64,000 nt of DNA, taken from NCBI GenBank assembly GCA_030533445.1, contig CM060068.1:19807510-19871509 (forward strand), in the 5' to 3' direction. This document shows, piece after piece, positions 35,342-47,864 of this stretch. Source of the stretch: Cyprinodon diabolis (taxonomy: Eukaryota > Chordata > Actinopteri > Cyprinodontiformes > Cyprinodontidae). Below the pieces are notes generated by a model. The model saw only the letters and a program-made list of their open reading frames with translations, did not search any database and was not told the DNA's origin. Numbering within the stretch: position 1 is the stretch's first letter; the number at the start of each line of letters is the position of its first letter. Both the position numbers and the translations under genes were made by a program.

Positions 35342-37612
35342 TTTTCTGTTGTTTTTACTGTCTACATAGTTTTATTGAGTCTTCTGAAAGGGGTTAAAAT
35401 AAATGGTAATGAAAAAATAATTATTTTAAATTATTTACATTTTCTGTGTTAAATACAGTTTGAGAAAAATGATTGTAATAATGATATAATAATATTTTAA
35501 ATAATAATGTTGTAATAATGTTGTGGTTGTTCAACCTTTTCAGAAACCTGAAAAAAAGTAATGTAAAAATGTCTAAAATGTTCAATGACCTCACTCAAAT
35601 ACCTATACTACAATATCCATTGTTTATCAAGTTATTCTGCATTTTTAGGTGTGTGGACTTGTTTGGGCAGGTTAAACCTGCTTTATGATCCAGTAATCTA
35701 AATACCCTCAAAGGCTGTTAGGAGTAACTTAAAACTTTATTTAATTACTATTTTTTTTTTTTAAGAAAACAATCCAATAATATTAAAAATACATCCGCCT
35801 CTTTTTAACTACAGAGACAGGCTCCTTATAAATGTTTATTGATTATTCATGGCCTGTAGGTTTTCCAAACTGAATGTCAATTTGCTGCAGGAGCTCAATT
35901 TACCAACATATTTCCGGTGAAGACTTTCAAATTAATACGCCCTGATTTTAATCTTTCATTTTTCCTTATAGTCGTGTGCTGTAGGTATTCATAAAAAAAA
36001 AACAATGCTAACAAGGTTACAAGGTACAATAGTGAATGGCATGATGTAATAAGTGCTGTAAGTCCATATTTTCAACTATAAAATATGTAAAATGTATTAA
36101 GCTCAACTTTAAGATGTTTTAATTTTTATATTTTTAATTTTGCTATATGTCTGCTTAGTGTGCTCAAAAGAAACAATAGGGGAAAAAATGTAAATGAATG
36201 ACCTAATAGTGGAGGAGCAGAGCCGATCCTGTGATTTTTCACATGCTGTGTAGCACAATTGTCATGTGTCTTCTATGGGAATAGGAGCAGCTGCCCTGAA
36301 CACAATACTTGCTTCTGATTCGGACAATGAAAGGTATTGTGAGCATTTAAGACGCCTAAATATTTAAATCTCCCATCATACTTAATAATTAAAAAGGTCT
36401 ATGACTATTCAATTCATATAATACTTTGCAACTATAGTGTATTTCACCCGTTAAGGTACCTGCCCTTTGGAATTTCTAGATTTTACAGCTATTGGTGGAT
36501 TCTAACTTAGTATCAGGCCTTCTCTAGACAACCTATCATATAAACTTTAACAGCAGATAAGTTATGCCAGGTCAACATATATAAAGGTATACGGTATACA
36601 GAGTGAGTTACTAATTAAAACACGCAACAACAAAAACGTCAATTAAAAAATAATTAAGAGTAGTTAAAATCATGCCTGCAGCGGAGATCCCTCTTGACCT
36701 CTGCATACCTTTCTAGATTAATTGGTCAAGGCTAGAGCTATCTGCTAGCTCAAGGAAAGGCCAATATATCTGCAGCTCTAATACTTTAGAGTAGGATGTT
36801 TTAACCCAAGTTCTGAATATTTAAACCAATTTGATGTTTGTACCGTGTAGAGACAATATACTGGGATTTTTGCACTTTGTATCTGGTGTAGGTAATGTTT
36901 TGGCATTATAGGTGTTATGATAATTATCATTAAAGATATGTGAGTTTATTACACCTTGGTATTGGCTGCCTGTTGCGTGTCAGAACTGATGTTTTAATCT
37001 AATACGGACAGTTCCTCTGTCTGGATATACAGTTATAATCTTCATTCTGTACTTGACAAAGATCTGGAAATGGAATGAGAGCGGTGTCCTTCAGCTAAGA
37101 ACAAAGTGTAATATTTTGATAAGGTTGGAGCCATTGATGTCTAATCATCTGCTAACGTGTATGATGTAAAATAAGATGATGTGGCAGACTGGCGATGTAT
37201 GAAATTCCTTTTTAACTGTTAATCGGGGCCACTTCCTGAGAGATGAGCAGCTGCCTTCTGTACATTCTAAGCAATTTTTCTGATCTGAGTAAGATTACAA
37301 TTTCTATCAGAATCTGCTGTCATGTCTCCTGGTTATTTAATACATATAAGTTATGAAGTGCTATTTAAAGAGTTTGTCCCAAGTGATCTCTTTTCAGGGA
37401 AAAGAACTGGAGAAATAGAGCATCAAGGTGCATACACAGAGCTCTTTAACATATGAAAAAAAAGGTGTAAAAATCAAAATGTGCCTAGCTTAAAGAAAGA
37501 ATTAATATATCAATTTTATACACAATCTTCTTTTTTTGCTTGAAAATTATTCTGACAGGAACCTATTTGTGTTCATCTAGACAACAGACTCCACTGGAGA
37601 CTCAAATGTGTA

Positions 37613-37644
37613 CGAGGTGCCACAAAGCAGACTGTGGCACCTCG
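37613..37644. repeat. Perfect 12-bp GC-rich stem hairpin
   Basis: CGAGGTGCCACA (37613-37624) pairs exactly with TGTGGCACCTCG (37633-37644) around an 8-base loop. ACCTATT at 37561-37567 and AATAGGT at 37645-37651 also pair, giving a possible outer stem. The stem is unusually GC-rich for this AT-rich stretch. Confidence 0.85.
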
Positions 37645-38159
37645 AATAGGTGATCTATTCTGCCATCATCTGCTGGGGTAAGAGCATCAGAGTAAATTAT
37701 TTAATAAAGCCTGACAAGTTAACAACGAAGGCCAGCTCTGTATAGGAACTTATAGAACCTGAAAACAATTTGACACACAATAATAATGTCTCTTAAAATA
37801 AAGAGCGTTATGGACAACAGTTAGTACTTTACAATGTCTTTAGTCAAAGACTCCCAGTACCCCTGTTTTATACTGTATTTTATATATACATAGGCATTCA
37901 TACTGTGGTAGTCGTTATCTCTCTATCATCTCTCTGATTTAACACTGATTTTAACCGTAATAAATTGGTCCTTCACCAGCTTAACTGAAGTTAAGGAGAA
38001 TCCATTTTCTCTTTTTTACAAAAATACATTTCTTAATAAAAAGGTATTCCTACTACTAGTTCCGCTCTTTTAAAATTTTTCATTCAAGTTTTATTGAAAC
38101 TTAAAACTTGTTCATTAAAAACGAAAATTATTAACTGGTCCTTTAAGTGTATCTTATTC

Positions 38160-38656
38160 TGAAGGCCTAACAATCTACTTCCGGTATTCTCCCATCTTTC
38201 TCCGGAAATTTTCCAGGACCTCAGAGGCCACACGTTCCACATTTCCTGTCCAATCAGAGCGCGGATACAGTAAACCTCAGTTGCAACGTCCTCATACAAA
38301 ACTATATTGTCTGTTTAAAGAAAGTTTTCTTCAGTCGGGAAAAGACGTCGCTAGAAAAAAAAAGCTGGTTTAGGTGAGTTGTTTCTAACTTAGACGGTTT
38401 TTGTCGAACTATTCGTCTCGGATTAAATGATAAAATGTTTCCGGGTGGCTTGACGTGACCGGAGCGGGACGGTGTGGAGGAATTAAACCCACTTTGTCGC
38501 CTCTCTGTCGCCTGGCTGTTGTCAGCCTCTTGACTGATAGCTCTGGCTACTGCTGGGGAAACAATGCCACGCAGGCACTAAACTTCCTTAAAGTTCGCTC
38601 CATTTCAAGAATGAAACTCATGTAGGGTTTTTTATTAATTTATATTTAACCTGAAA
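38160..38656 (+). promoter_or_regulatory. galnt5: galnt5 promoter and 5' UTR region
   Basis: Two ETS-type sites (ACTTCCGGT at 38177-38185 and TCCGGAAAT at about 38201-38209) and a CCAAT box in CCAATCAG (38250-38257) lie 400-480 bp upstream of the galnt5 start codon. The stretch 38330-38560 has more CG dinucleotides than the flank. TTTAGGTGAGTTG at about 38370-38382 contains a good splice donor (GT at 38374), so a non-coding first exon ending at 38373 is possible, with an acceptor somewhere before 38657. No clear TATA box fixes the start site. Factor binding is inferred from motifs only. Confidence 0.5.
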
Positions 38657-41600
38657 ATGATGAAGGTACGAAGATACCTGAGGGGCAGTGGGAGGGTGCT
38701 GGCTTTCGTGTTTGTTGCTTCTGTCATCTGGCTGCTGTTTGACATGGCAGCTCTGCGCCTATCCATAAACGACGTGAACAGCCAGCTGCTGAGGGAGAGG
38801 GTGATCAGAGAGAAGGAGATCATGATGATGAAGAAACAACAGCAGCAGTATATTGGCTTCACCCAGCCAAAGAGGAGGGGGTTCAAACATCCAGTGCAGA
38901 GGGTGACACATCCTGGGAAAGTGGAGCTGAACCCCAGCATCAAACTGGACCAAGTCTACAGACATGAGCTGGATCCAAAGATGGATGTCAAGAAATCTAA
39001 CCAGAGGCACGAAGGTCATGTTCTCAGAAGTGACAAAAACAAGTCTGATTTATCTAAAGAAAACAATGGAGGAGACCTTCCTAAGAAGAAGGCTGTGAAC
39101 TTTGATTTGAAAGTAGCGGTGGCCAATGTGACCCAAATGCAGCAAGATTTCAGGACAAGCAAAAATGTTTTAAAGGCAGACCTTGATAAAGCTGCTAAAT
39201 CTACACACAGTCCTTCAGACAACAAGGATTCAAAGACGGGTAAAAAGGTGGAGGAGGATCTTGTTAATAATGGTGTAAAAGTGAGTCAGCCTAGAGCAGC
39301 TGAGGCACACCCTGTTAAGACAATATCTCAGCAAACACTCATAAAGGATGTAGATAGAAATGCGGAGGTGAAACCTTCTTCCAAGCCTGATGTCAACCTC
39401 ATGTCAGGAAATCATTCTAGCCCTGTCAGAAAGCCGGGGGTCCACAAAGTGCTTTCTCTAGATGCGACCAATTCTCCCAGAGACCCCAATGCCATCGGCC
39501 AGTTCGGCCAGGCGGTGATCCTCCCCGGCAGCAAAGACGCGGAGGTGATGAAGAGATGGGACGAGGGTCATTTCAACGTCTACCTCAGTGACCAGATCCC
39601 AGTGGACCGGGCCGTTCCCGACACAAGGCCAGAATCGTAAGTACTCTGCTCTGAATCTCTTCCAGAAACGACGAATTGCTCTGGTCTGAGTCTTTTATTG
39701 TACTTCCAGCTGTGCACAGAGTCTGGTCCATGACGATTTGCCCAGCACCACTGTGATTTTCTGCTTCGTGGATGAGGTGTGGTCCACGCTCCTTCGCTCT
39801 GTGCACAGCGTTCTGAACAGATCTCCACCACACCTCCTCAAGGAAATTATTCTAGTGGATGATGCCAGTACTAAAGGTTAAAAACACTCCAAGCATTTTA
39901 AAAGAGGAAAATCCTCCCATTCATTACTGATATTAATAATATTTTTCCTTTTCAGACTATCTGAAAGAGCAGCTGGATAAGTACATGTCACAGTTCCCCA
40001 AAGTGAGAATCGTTCGCCTCAAAGAACGTCAGGGATTGATCCGAGCCAGACTAGCTGGAGCAGCTGTTGCCAAAGGTAATGATGCTAAAAAAAAAAACAA
40101 TAATTCATAAAGATTTTCTTCTTAACTTTAGGGTTCATGAAATTACTCTGAAAGATGGCATGTTTATTTAGCATGCTGATCACTCTTGAATTCTAGATCT
40201 TTTTCACGTTTTCTGACATTTAATCACAAATTTCAGTATAATTTAGTCGGTTTTATTGCGATTGACCATCAAGGAGTAGAGCAGAATGGCGAGATGGAAG
40301 GAAAATGATACATAATATCAACAATATAATGTCTGTAAACAAGTGATTTACACCCTCCTGGGTCAAAACTAGCACCACCATCACCTTGATCAAACCTGCA
40401 AGGCTACTAGAAAGTATAGATCTACTTGCTTTTCTTTTCTAGAAGCTAATTTTGTCCTATATTCTTTTCTAAATAGCTAAACCCTCCCTACACTCTTTTC
40501 CCCCTCTTTTATCTCTAATACTTCATTACAATATAAAATGCACAACAATAACCAATGTTATCATTCTGTACCAGATAATCGTAAGACATCAAACTGTGTT
40601 CCCTGATGTTGAATCAAATTTAGAAAAAGGAGAATTAGACATGGAATTGGCTGTGGAAAACAGACCGACTTGGGATAGTAGTTTACAGAGTTGAAGGTAC
40701 ATAATTTCGCCTTTCTGTGGAATAAAAATGTCAGCCAGCTGGATTATATGGTCAATCAAAAATTATTGATTGGTTGCATCTTCAATCCCAAAGCATGAAC
40801 ACCATCAGAAAAGCTGAATAAAATTATTACAATAACGAATGAAGGAGTTCTGTCAATGTCCTCTTAATTCAGGCATTAAACAATGTTTGGTAAAAATGTC
40901 CTTAATTCTTTAGTGCATCAGTCCTCTCCGGGTGCATAAAGAAATCCTACAAGAAAGAAGGAAATGTGTATATATATATATACACGTTTTTCCTGCTCAA
41001 AATATTTGGCCAAGAAATCTGGATTTAGGCTACAATCTGAGAACAGTAGCTCTCTCTGGTTTGTGATTGGTGTGAAATTGTTTCCGTAGCTGAGTCTCTA
41101 TGTCTCTGTTTGTTGGACACAGGATAGGCTCTCAACGACAGAAATCATCCTAAACGTGTCATTTACATTTATTCGTCTCTTCCGTTCCTCATGCTTTTCC
41201 TTATCAAAGTTCTTTCATCTCGATCTTGTGGATTATTATCTAGTAGATCAGAATATATCCTAGAAATAGATTGCCTTGCATTCATCTTCTCTGATCTTTA
41301 AGTGGCACATCTCCAGCAGCAGCTGCATTTCTATTGGCCTATCAGTAGACGTAGGTCACAGCAGCTGTCACATAGTGGGATTGTCATTCTAAATATCAGA
41401 CGCTGTTAGATAATCATCACACGTTATCTGTGGTCACAAGATGCTAAAAACAGCCATCCTAGAAGCTGCCTCACAGTGCGACGTTAGACCACAGATTAAG
41501 AGCTACCACCAAAGATTGCTCCATGATTTTCCAAAGGCTAGTGATCATGAGATCAGCCGAGGCTTCGGGGCACGTATACACGTCAGCTGTAAGACAAAGA

Positions 41601-44600
41601 CTTCCACTTGTGAAGTTGTAGGTGTGAGACCCACTTTAGACTTTTGAAAGTTGTGTTTATACTTAACAAGTATTTTGGCTAATGCGACTAATTTGTATTG
41701 GTTTGACCAAGTACAAATATAGACTGGGTAAAAAAAAAAAACTGCCAAACTAGATTGTTTGGTTTAGCCAAAATATTGGTTGATCACATAACTTCCAACC
41801 CATTAAAACCAAAAAACTGGAAAAACTATTATTTTTAAATAAAAATGACTAACCCATTTCATTTTGCTCATCATTGCCCATTTTGCACAAACACTTTCAT
41901 TGTCTGCTTGAGCTCATTTCACTAAAATGGTAGAAAAATAGGGTACCTTAAATGATTGTTCTCTTCTAAGACATTTTATACACAAAAAAAACTTACTAAA
42001 ATTTTTATTATACACACCAATCAATAGCAATTTGAAAGGGACTTCAATGGAAAAAAACAACAACATAAAAAATTGCAAAAAATCACAGATCATATTTCTA
42101 ACTGTAGTTATGCACACCACATGTTCACATGAAGCTTCATGAACTGTGGGGATCGTTGAAGCAATTTGGCCAAACGGTTCAATGTCTCATGAGGCTTCAT
42201 CTCACCATCACTACCAAAGGCCCTCACCTTTCATCTGCCACAGCTGAAAATCACACAGTGTTTACCTGGCCTTACTGAAGAGAGTGCACTATCAATATTA
42301 AAGCCTTCCATCAGTACTCCATAAATCCTGTTTAACTAAACCATCACCACAGCATAATTTATCCACTACTTTGTTTCAAACTGAAGGATGGTGATGCATT
42401 CAGACAGTTCTCTGACACATATTTTTAACAGATTTAGCAGAAAGTACTGTTTTGGACTCATTAGACTAGCTTATTTTAATACTAGCTTAGTTATGAAGGC
42501 ATAACTAAGGATCATGTATTCAACCCTCTGTCAAAGCAAACAAATTCATATCAAACTTTCAGATTTTTATTTGTGATACATTTGCAAAAATAAGGTTACC
42601 TTTTCCTTATATTTACCAGTTATAAACTGATTCATGCTGGTGCGTAACATAAGATCCCTATGACAGACTTGGAAGCTTTAATTGAGTACCTGTGTGCTGT
42701 GTGATCATAAATTGCATGCAGTCACAGGGCTTTATGTTTACAGGCCGTGCAAAGCCACACATATCTCTTGATCTAAAATTAGATAGCAGCATATAAATAA
42801 GCATAACTTGGCTGAAAAATAGGAATGTCACCTTGTCAAAGCAGACCTGCTTACATATTTTACCCTGTTACTTTTGTATAATTGTCTGTGTGCAACCAAA
42901 AGAACAGTGTAAGTCAAAGAAACCAAAAAAAATTTCTTTATGTAAATTTTCAATCCACTTGGAGTTTTTCCTGTTTGTGCTTTACATGGATCCGTAACAC
43001 TTGCTGCTCCTGGAGGTATGTTTAGATTTGCATTGCCAGATGAGCAGGTCGATGTTGGTTTTACCTGCAGCAGGCTTTTTGGTTTCTAACAGGTGAGGTT
43101 CTTACCTTTCTCGACTCCCACATTGAATGTAATGTGGGCTGGTTGGAGCCTCTGTTGGAGAGGGTCTATTTGGATCGCAAGAAGGTGCCTTGTCCAGTGA
43201 TTGAAGTCATCAGCGATAAGGACATGAGGTAACTTTATTTTTAAGATAACAGACTAGCAAATCCCGGGATTTCTGCAAGAAATGCATTAAGAGGAGCTTT
43301 GTGTTGTTATTCTCAGTTACATGCTTGTTGACAACTTCCAAAGAGGGATTTTTAAGTGGCCTTTGGTGTTTGGCTGGAGCCCAGTACCAGAGAACGTCAT
43401 TAAGAACAACAACATGAAAGATACAGATCCAATCAGGTACTATCCTCACCATCCCCTTTTCTTTCTCTTTATTTAATATATATAGCAATTGCTTTGTCTT
43501 AGTAGATCAGCTTCACTGACCCTAAAAACAAAAAAATCTAGCATTTGTTAAGTTTCATTTATTTCATTTATATTCTGTCATGATTTATGGACATTAAAGG
43601 GGTCATAGAATGCAAAACCGAGTTTACATGGTCATAGATGAATAATAATGATTCAGTGGGTGAAATGGACGTACAGAGAAGTTCAAATCCCATCGACACC
43701 TCCTTTCTCTGCAAATCTCACAATTTTGAACTTCCACCATAAAAAGCGAACTGGACCGAACTCCACCCGGTGTCTGTATGCTTCCCCCCCGGCTGCCCAG
43801 TAAGGCAGGTGGGGAGCCGCCTTTGTCCAGGCTACCGTCACTGGGTCACGTTCGGTAGCTCTGTCCCCCGCTTGCTCCCTGTTTCGACTACCTGCTGCAC
43901 TGTATTCAATCCCGGACAATTTTGAAATTCCCCCCAGACATTTTTTTTTAGGTATGAAAAGTAGGACATGTCTGGGAAAAGACAATATCTAGTCACCCAA
44001 AGGAAGAAAACCTGTCGTTTCATTCTGAGTCTTATAACCAGGCTTGCATTAGGGCTCAGAATAGCCATTTTCAGCCCAACCAATGTTACACACCCTATTC
44101 AGAGACCTTAAGGACCAGCACCAAATACCCTATATAATAGTTCTATAACCCCTTTAAGATCTAAAGAGAAGCAGCATCTCCTGCTCAGACCCTGTTTTTC
44201 AGTGAAAGGGTGGAGTCAGAGGAACAAAAAATGCAGGCCAAGGAGAAGGCCAGTGGCTGGAAGTTGGAGGGAATCTTGCTGGGAGTCGCCAGGAAGTGGG
44301 CTGCAATTCAGCTGGCCTTTGACAGGGAAGGGCCATTCTGAATGGCTGCTACTGTATATCCCTCTTGTTCACCATGTGCATTTTTGACAGAATCGCTACC
44401 AGTTCAGCTTGTAAATCTAAGGCAATCACTACATGTGGTATAACAGGTGCCTTCAGCAGTGTTTCTGCTTTGAACAAAAAAATGATAGAGGTTCTCTATA
44501 ACAACTGTAAATCATCTATAGCTTTAACTCTGTTAATGAGACATGGTGTTGAGGGGTTGTGGTCGATTGTTAAGGTCCCTGCAGTAAAACCATTTGTCTT

Positions 44601-47600
44601 TTTGGTCTTTCAGGTGTCCAGTTATGGCGGGGGGCCTTTTTTCCATTGACAAAAAGTACTTCTATGAGCTCGGTGCCTATGACCCTGGTCTGGATGTGTG
44701 GGGTGGAGAGAACATGGAGATTTCATTTAAGGTAAACATCCTTTTTTATATTGACTCCCTCCACTGTGGTCACACTATTTTTTTCGCTCTGGCGCCAGTT
44801 GCTGAACAGGCTTGCTGCTTTCAACAGATCTGGATGTGTGGAGGAGAGATTGAAATCATCCCCTGTTCTCGTGTGGGACACATTTTCCGAGGACAGAATC
44901 CCTATAAATTCCCAAAGGACCGGCAGAAGACAGTGGAGCGTAACCTGGCAAGAGTGGCTGAGGTTTGGCTGGATGAGTACAAAGACCTTTTTTATGGCCA
45001 CGGGTACCAACACCTGCTGGATAAAAAGGTCATCAACATTGGTAACCTGACAGAGCAGATTGAGCTGAGGAAGAGACTCAAATGCAAAAGTTTCAAGTGG
45101 TACCTGGAGAACGTGTTTCCAGACATGGATACTCCTGTTGTCAAAGCTGAGGGATTGGTATGTGCATGAGTTATGACAGAGTGCTGCTTTTATGCTTTTA
45201 TCAGATATAAGTCATTATTCTGCTTTGCATCCAGGTGTTTTTTATTATTTTCCCCATTAAAACACCTTTCCAGTGCTGCAGTCTTATCTGTCTAAGCATT
45301 TGATTTATTTTCCAGGTCTTTAATCGTGGCTTGAGAAAATGCCTTGCACTGAAGAAAGATTCATTGTTCTTTGAGATCTGTGATCTTAGCAAAAGGGTAA
45401 GTTCTGTTTTCCTTTAATCCGTATTTCACAACCAATTTTGAGAAATGTTTTCAGCTCTTGACTTTTAAGGGGGAAAAATAGTTTGTGGTCTTGACTTAAG
45501 AAAAAGCAAAACCAGACTTACACAAATGCATTTAGAGTCTGAAGTGGGACCAAAGCCATGACAAACAAGGGTGGGGATCAAGATGGAGGCTTTCTATATC
45601 TGATGATTTTGGATTCTGATCCCCCTCATTGAGGCATTTCTTAGTATCCAGAAGCCTTCATGGTGTGCAGCACTGTAATTATGCAACAATTACAGTTCTG
45701 TGCAAAGTATTCTTACCCTCCCAACCGTTTCATATATTTCACATCACAACTAACATCATTGTAATTTATTGGTATTTTAAGTGATAGAGCATAATAGAAT
45801 AATGCATGATCATGAAAGGGAAGAAAAAATATGCATGATTACCATACATTTGTGCTTAGCCTTCTTTACCTGGGGGGGGTTGAAAAAGGTATTAAATGGT
45901 AGTAAAAGAAATCTTAAAAAATAAAGTCCATTTGAGGCAATAAGTGTGACCCAAGAAGGTATTTTTTAATACCTGTTTAGCCCTACCCTGCTGGCTCACA
46001 GGATTCAGTTACAGGGACCCCCAGTTTCTCGGCTGCTCTTCACTTGAGTGAAGGAATGCGCCAAACTAAACTTAATTTCTCAAATTTTTGTAAAACAAGA
46101 AGAAAAACTTCCAGTGATGCTTTCTGTCGTGAAGAAAGTAGGAAACAGTACGCCCCACTCTCACGGACTGCCACTCTGGCTCCCTGAGCAAGACCCTTAA
46201 CTCCCACATCGCTCCTCAGGCACCGCACAATGGCAGCCCACTGCTCCCCAAGGGGATGGGTTAAATGCTGGGAGTTCATTTTGTTGCTCTGTACTTGTGA
46301 CAGTTTAATGACAATTTAAAAAAGCCGAAGCTTAAAAAGAGGATAGAAATAACAAAACTGGCTCCAAAGTGCTGCAACATTATATTGGACCTGGTTAAAA
46401 CACTAACATAGCCTGTGCAGCACAACAAAGGTTATTATTCCAACTTTTAGGAACCAAAGGGAGCCAAAACTTACTACATAAAACAAATGCTTTGAGTTTT
46501 TACAAATGATAAGGCAACTTTAGCATGTGTTTAAAAACAAGGTGGGGAAAAAAGATGTCTGTTTATTTCCTGGTCCACAAATTTGAACTAGAAAGGACTG
46601 TAGTTCACATAGTCAAGCATTCTACACTCACTTTAAAACATCCTCATTTTAGAGGTTAGCAGATTAAAATGTTGACATCAGCAGTGCACTTTTAAGTTTG
46701 TTTTTGTTTTTTGTTTTACTTAAAAACTGGGCAGGTAATTGTCTCTAAAATGTAATTTTGTTTTGTTTTTGTTTTTTTTTTTGACTAAACCAAAAAGAAG
46801 GCAAGTTTTAATGCAATATTTTATAGCACAACCTTATTCCAATACTATCATAATTTGGTTTGTCCCCTTTAAGCAAAATATATTTGTTAAATTGAGTTTG
46901 TTGCAGTGTTTCTAAATGTGACAAGTTATTAAAGATGCTAATATATCAGCATTGACATTGGCTACAGATTAGTATTTACTACATATTTTGGTGTAACACC
47001 GGTAACATTAAATCACAGTATAGGTGAACAAAAGTTGGCCCACTGATTTTAACAATTGCATGACCGGCGCTTTGATAGCTGATGTGAACAAAATGTCCCC
47101 TTTTTTTTCTTAATCAGACACTAACACCTGGGACATGTCGTCCAAAATGGGGACGTCTGTCTACCATGTTATCGTGCCAACAAACGTTATACAAAAAAAT
47201 GGCAGTTTAACACCTATATAATTGTTTACTTCTAACAAAAGTTGAACATTTCCACCTCAGTTGCAGCTCACAGTCATGTTATAAAAAATTTAGCAATTTT
47301 ATTAAAGGGTATTGAATTCAATATAGGTGTTCCTGTATATACCCAATACTCGGATCCCTAATCCAGGGGAACCAGTTGCTCCTGTCTTGTGAATGCCCAG
47401 AGGTCAATCAGACAACATCATTGAACAAACAACATCACAAATATGCTAAATTAACTCTTCCTGTCTTATTTCTGCTAATTCAGAACCAGCAATTTAATTA
47501 CACCTGGATGAAGAACATCCGGCAGCAGAACCTCTGTATTGGGTCTCAAAACTCAGGCAGCGGTTTTGCTTTGCTGCCGTGTGACAACACCAAACATGAA

Positions 47601-47864
47601 CTCCGCTGGTTCTACAAAACCTCCCACTCCACTCTTGTAAGTTCTCCATTTTGCTGCCATAGTGACATGATAGATATGCTTACAACTTTGGGCATTAATT
47701 GTACTTCCTGTTTTGTAATTCCAAAGACGGAGCACCTCATCTCAGAGTTTGTTCCCAACATGTGCCTGGAAGCAGAACCTCAGGATGACTCGGTTCATCT
47801 ATGCCCGTGTCAACCCAGCAGCGTCTTCCAAAAGTGGGAGTTCACCCATTACTACGTAAAATGA
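38657..47864 (+). CDS. galnt5: Polypeptide N-acetylgalactosaminyltransferase 5, 780 aa, 10 coding exons
   Basis: Golgi type II membrane enzyme that adds GalNAc from UDP-GalNAc to Ser/Thr, the first step of mucin-type O-glycosylation. Exons: 38657-39636, 39710-39876, 39956-40075, 43093-43228, 43317-43436, 44614-44731, 44828-45157, 45316-45396, 47484-47636, 47727-47864. All introns are GT-AG and the sum is 781 codons. There is a short cytosolic tail, a membrane anchor at about 14-33, and a long Lys/Ser-rich stem to about 325. The GT-A domain follows, with metal-binding D430-S-H432 in [16 protein letters not shown] at 537-541 and H565 in VGHIFR. A C-terminal ricin-type lectin domain (about 658-780) carries CLALKKD, CIGSQN and [25 protein letters not shown] and the long exon-1 stem point to GALNT5 rather than other family members. 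It is shorter than the human protein (about 940 aa), the loss being in the stem. Confidence 0.96.
40076..43092 (+). other. galnt5: galnt5 intron 3 with a decayed Tc1 end
   Basis: The longest galnt5 intron (3,017 bp). About 40195-40345 carries CACGTTTTCTGACATTTAAT, then GGAAGGAAAATGATACATAA. This is the sub-terminal part of the same old Tc1 family seen at 45675-45840 and 62885-63010. A (TA)n tract is at about 40970-40983. The frame at 41441-41647 has no support as an exon. Confidence 0.55.
43598..44153. mobile_element. Non-autonomous DNA element flanked by TTAA, 556 bp, in galnt5 intron 5
   Basis: AGGGGTCATAGAA at 43598-43610 is mirrored by TTCTATAACCCCT at 44141-44153 (12 of 13 pair). TTAA lies directly outside both ends (43594-43597 and 44154-44157). 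A TTAA duplication is the mark of piggyBac and Kolobok elements. The interior has no transposase and only short frames, so it would move only with an enzyme supplied elsewhere. It makes up about half of intron 5 and leaves both splice sites intact. Confidence 0.75.
45675..45845 (+). mobile_element. Decayed Tc1-family terminal fragment in galnt5 intron 8
   Basis: ACAGTTCTGTGCAAAGTATT then CATCACAACTAACATCATTG and AATTTATTGGTATTTTAAGTGATAGA follow the order of a common fish Tc1 terminus (CAGTGCCTTGCAAAAGTATT...). Only the end remains; no transposase follows. Confidence 0.55.
46130..46325 (+). mobile_element. SINE-like fragment in galnt5 intron 8
   Basis: CCTGAGCAAGACCCTTAACT, CCCACTGCTCCCCAAGGGGA, TGGGTTAAATGCTGGGAGTT and a TGACAGTTTAATGACAATTT ending match the body and tail of a common fish SINE. 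The tRNA-like head is not evident. Confidence 0.6.

Larger units (their letters stand above)
34406..38159. other. Intergenic, nothing recognised except hairpins
   Basis: AT-rich sequence between the Tc1 element and the galnt5 promoter. The frames at 34678-35027 (Glu/Lys-rich) have no domain or splice context. Two perfect hairpins are listed separately. No exon is supported. Confidence 0.5.

Noticed and set aside
44594..45169. 191-residue single frame across galnt5
   Set aside because: It is exons 6 and 7 read through the 96-bp intron. GT at 44732 and AG at 44826-44827 restore the conserved ISFK-IWMCGG junction. Retention is kept only as a finding.
47376..47864. 162-residue single frame at the galnt5 end
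   Set aside because: It is exons 9 and 10 plus the intron between them and an upstream intronic extension; splice sites at 47637 and 47726 give the conserved lectin sequence.
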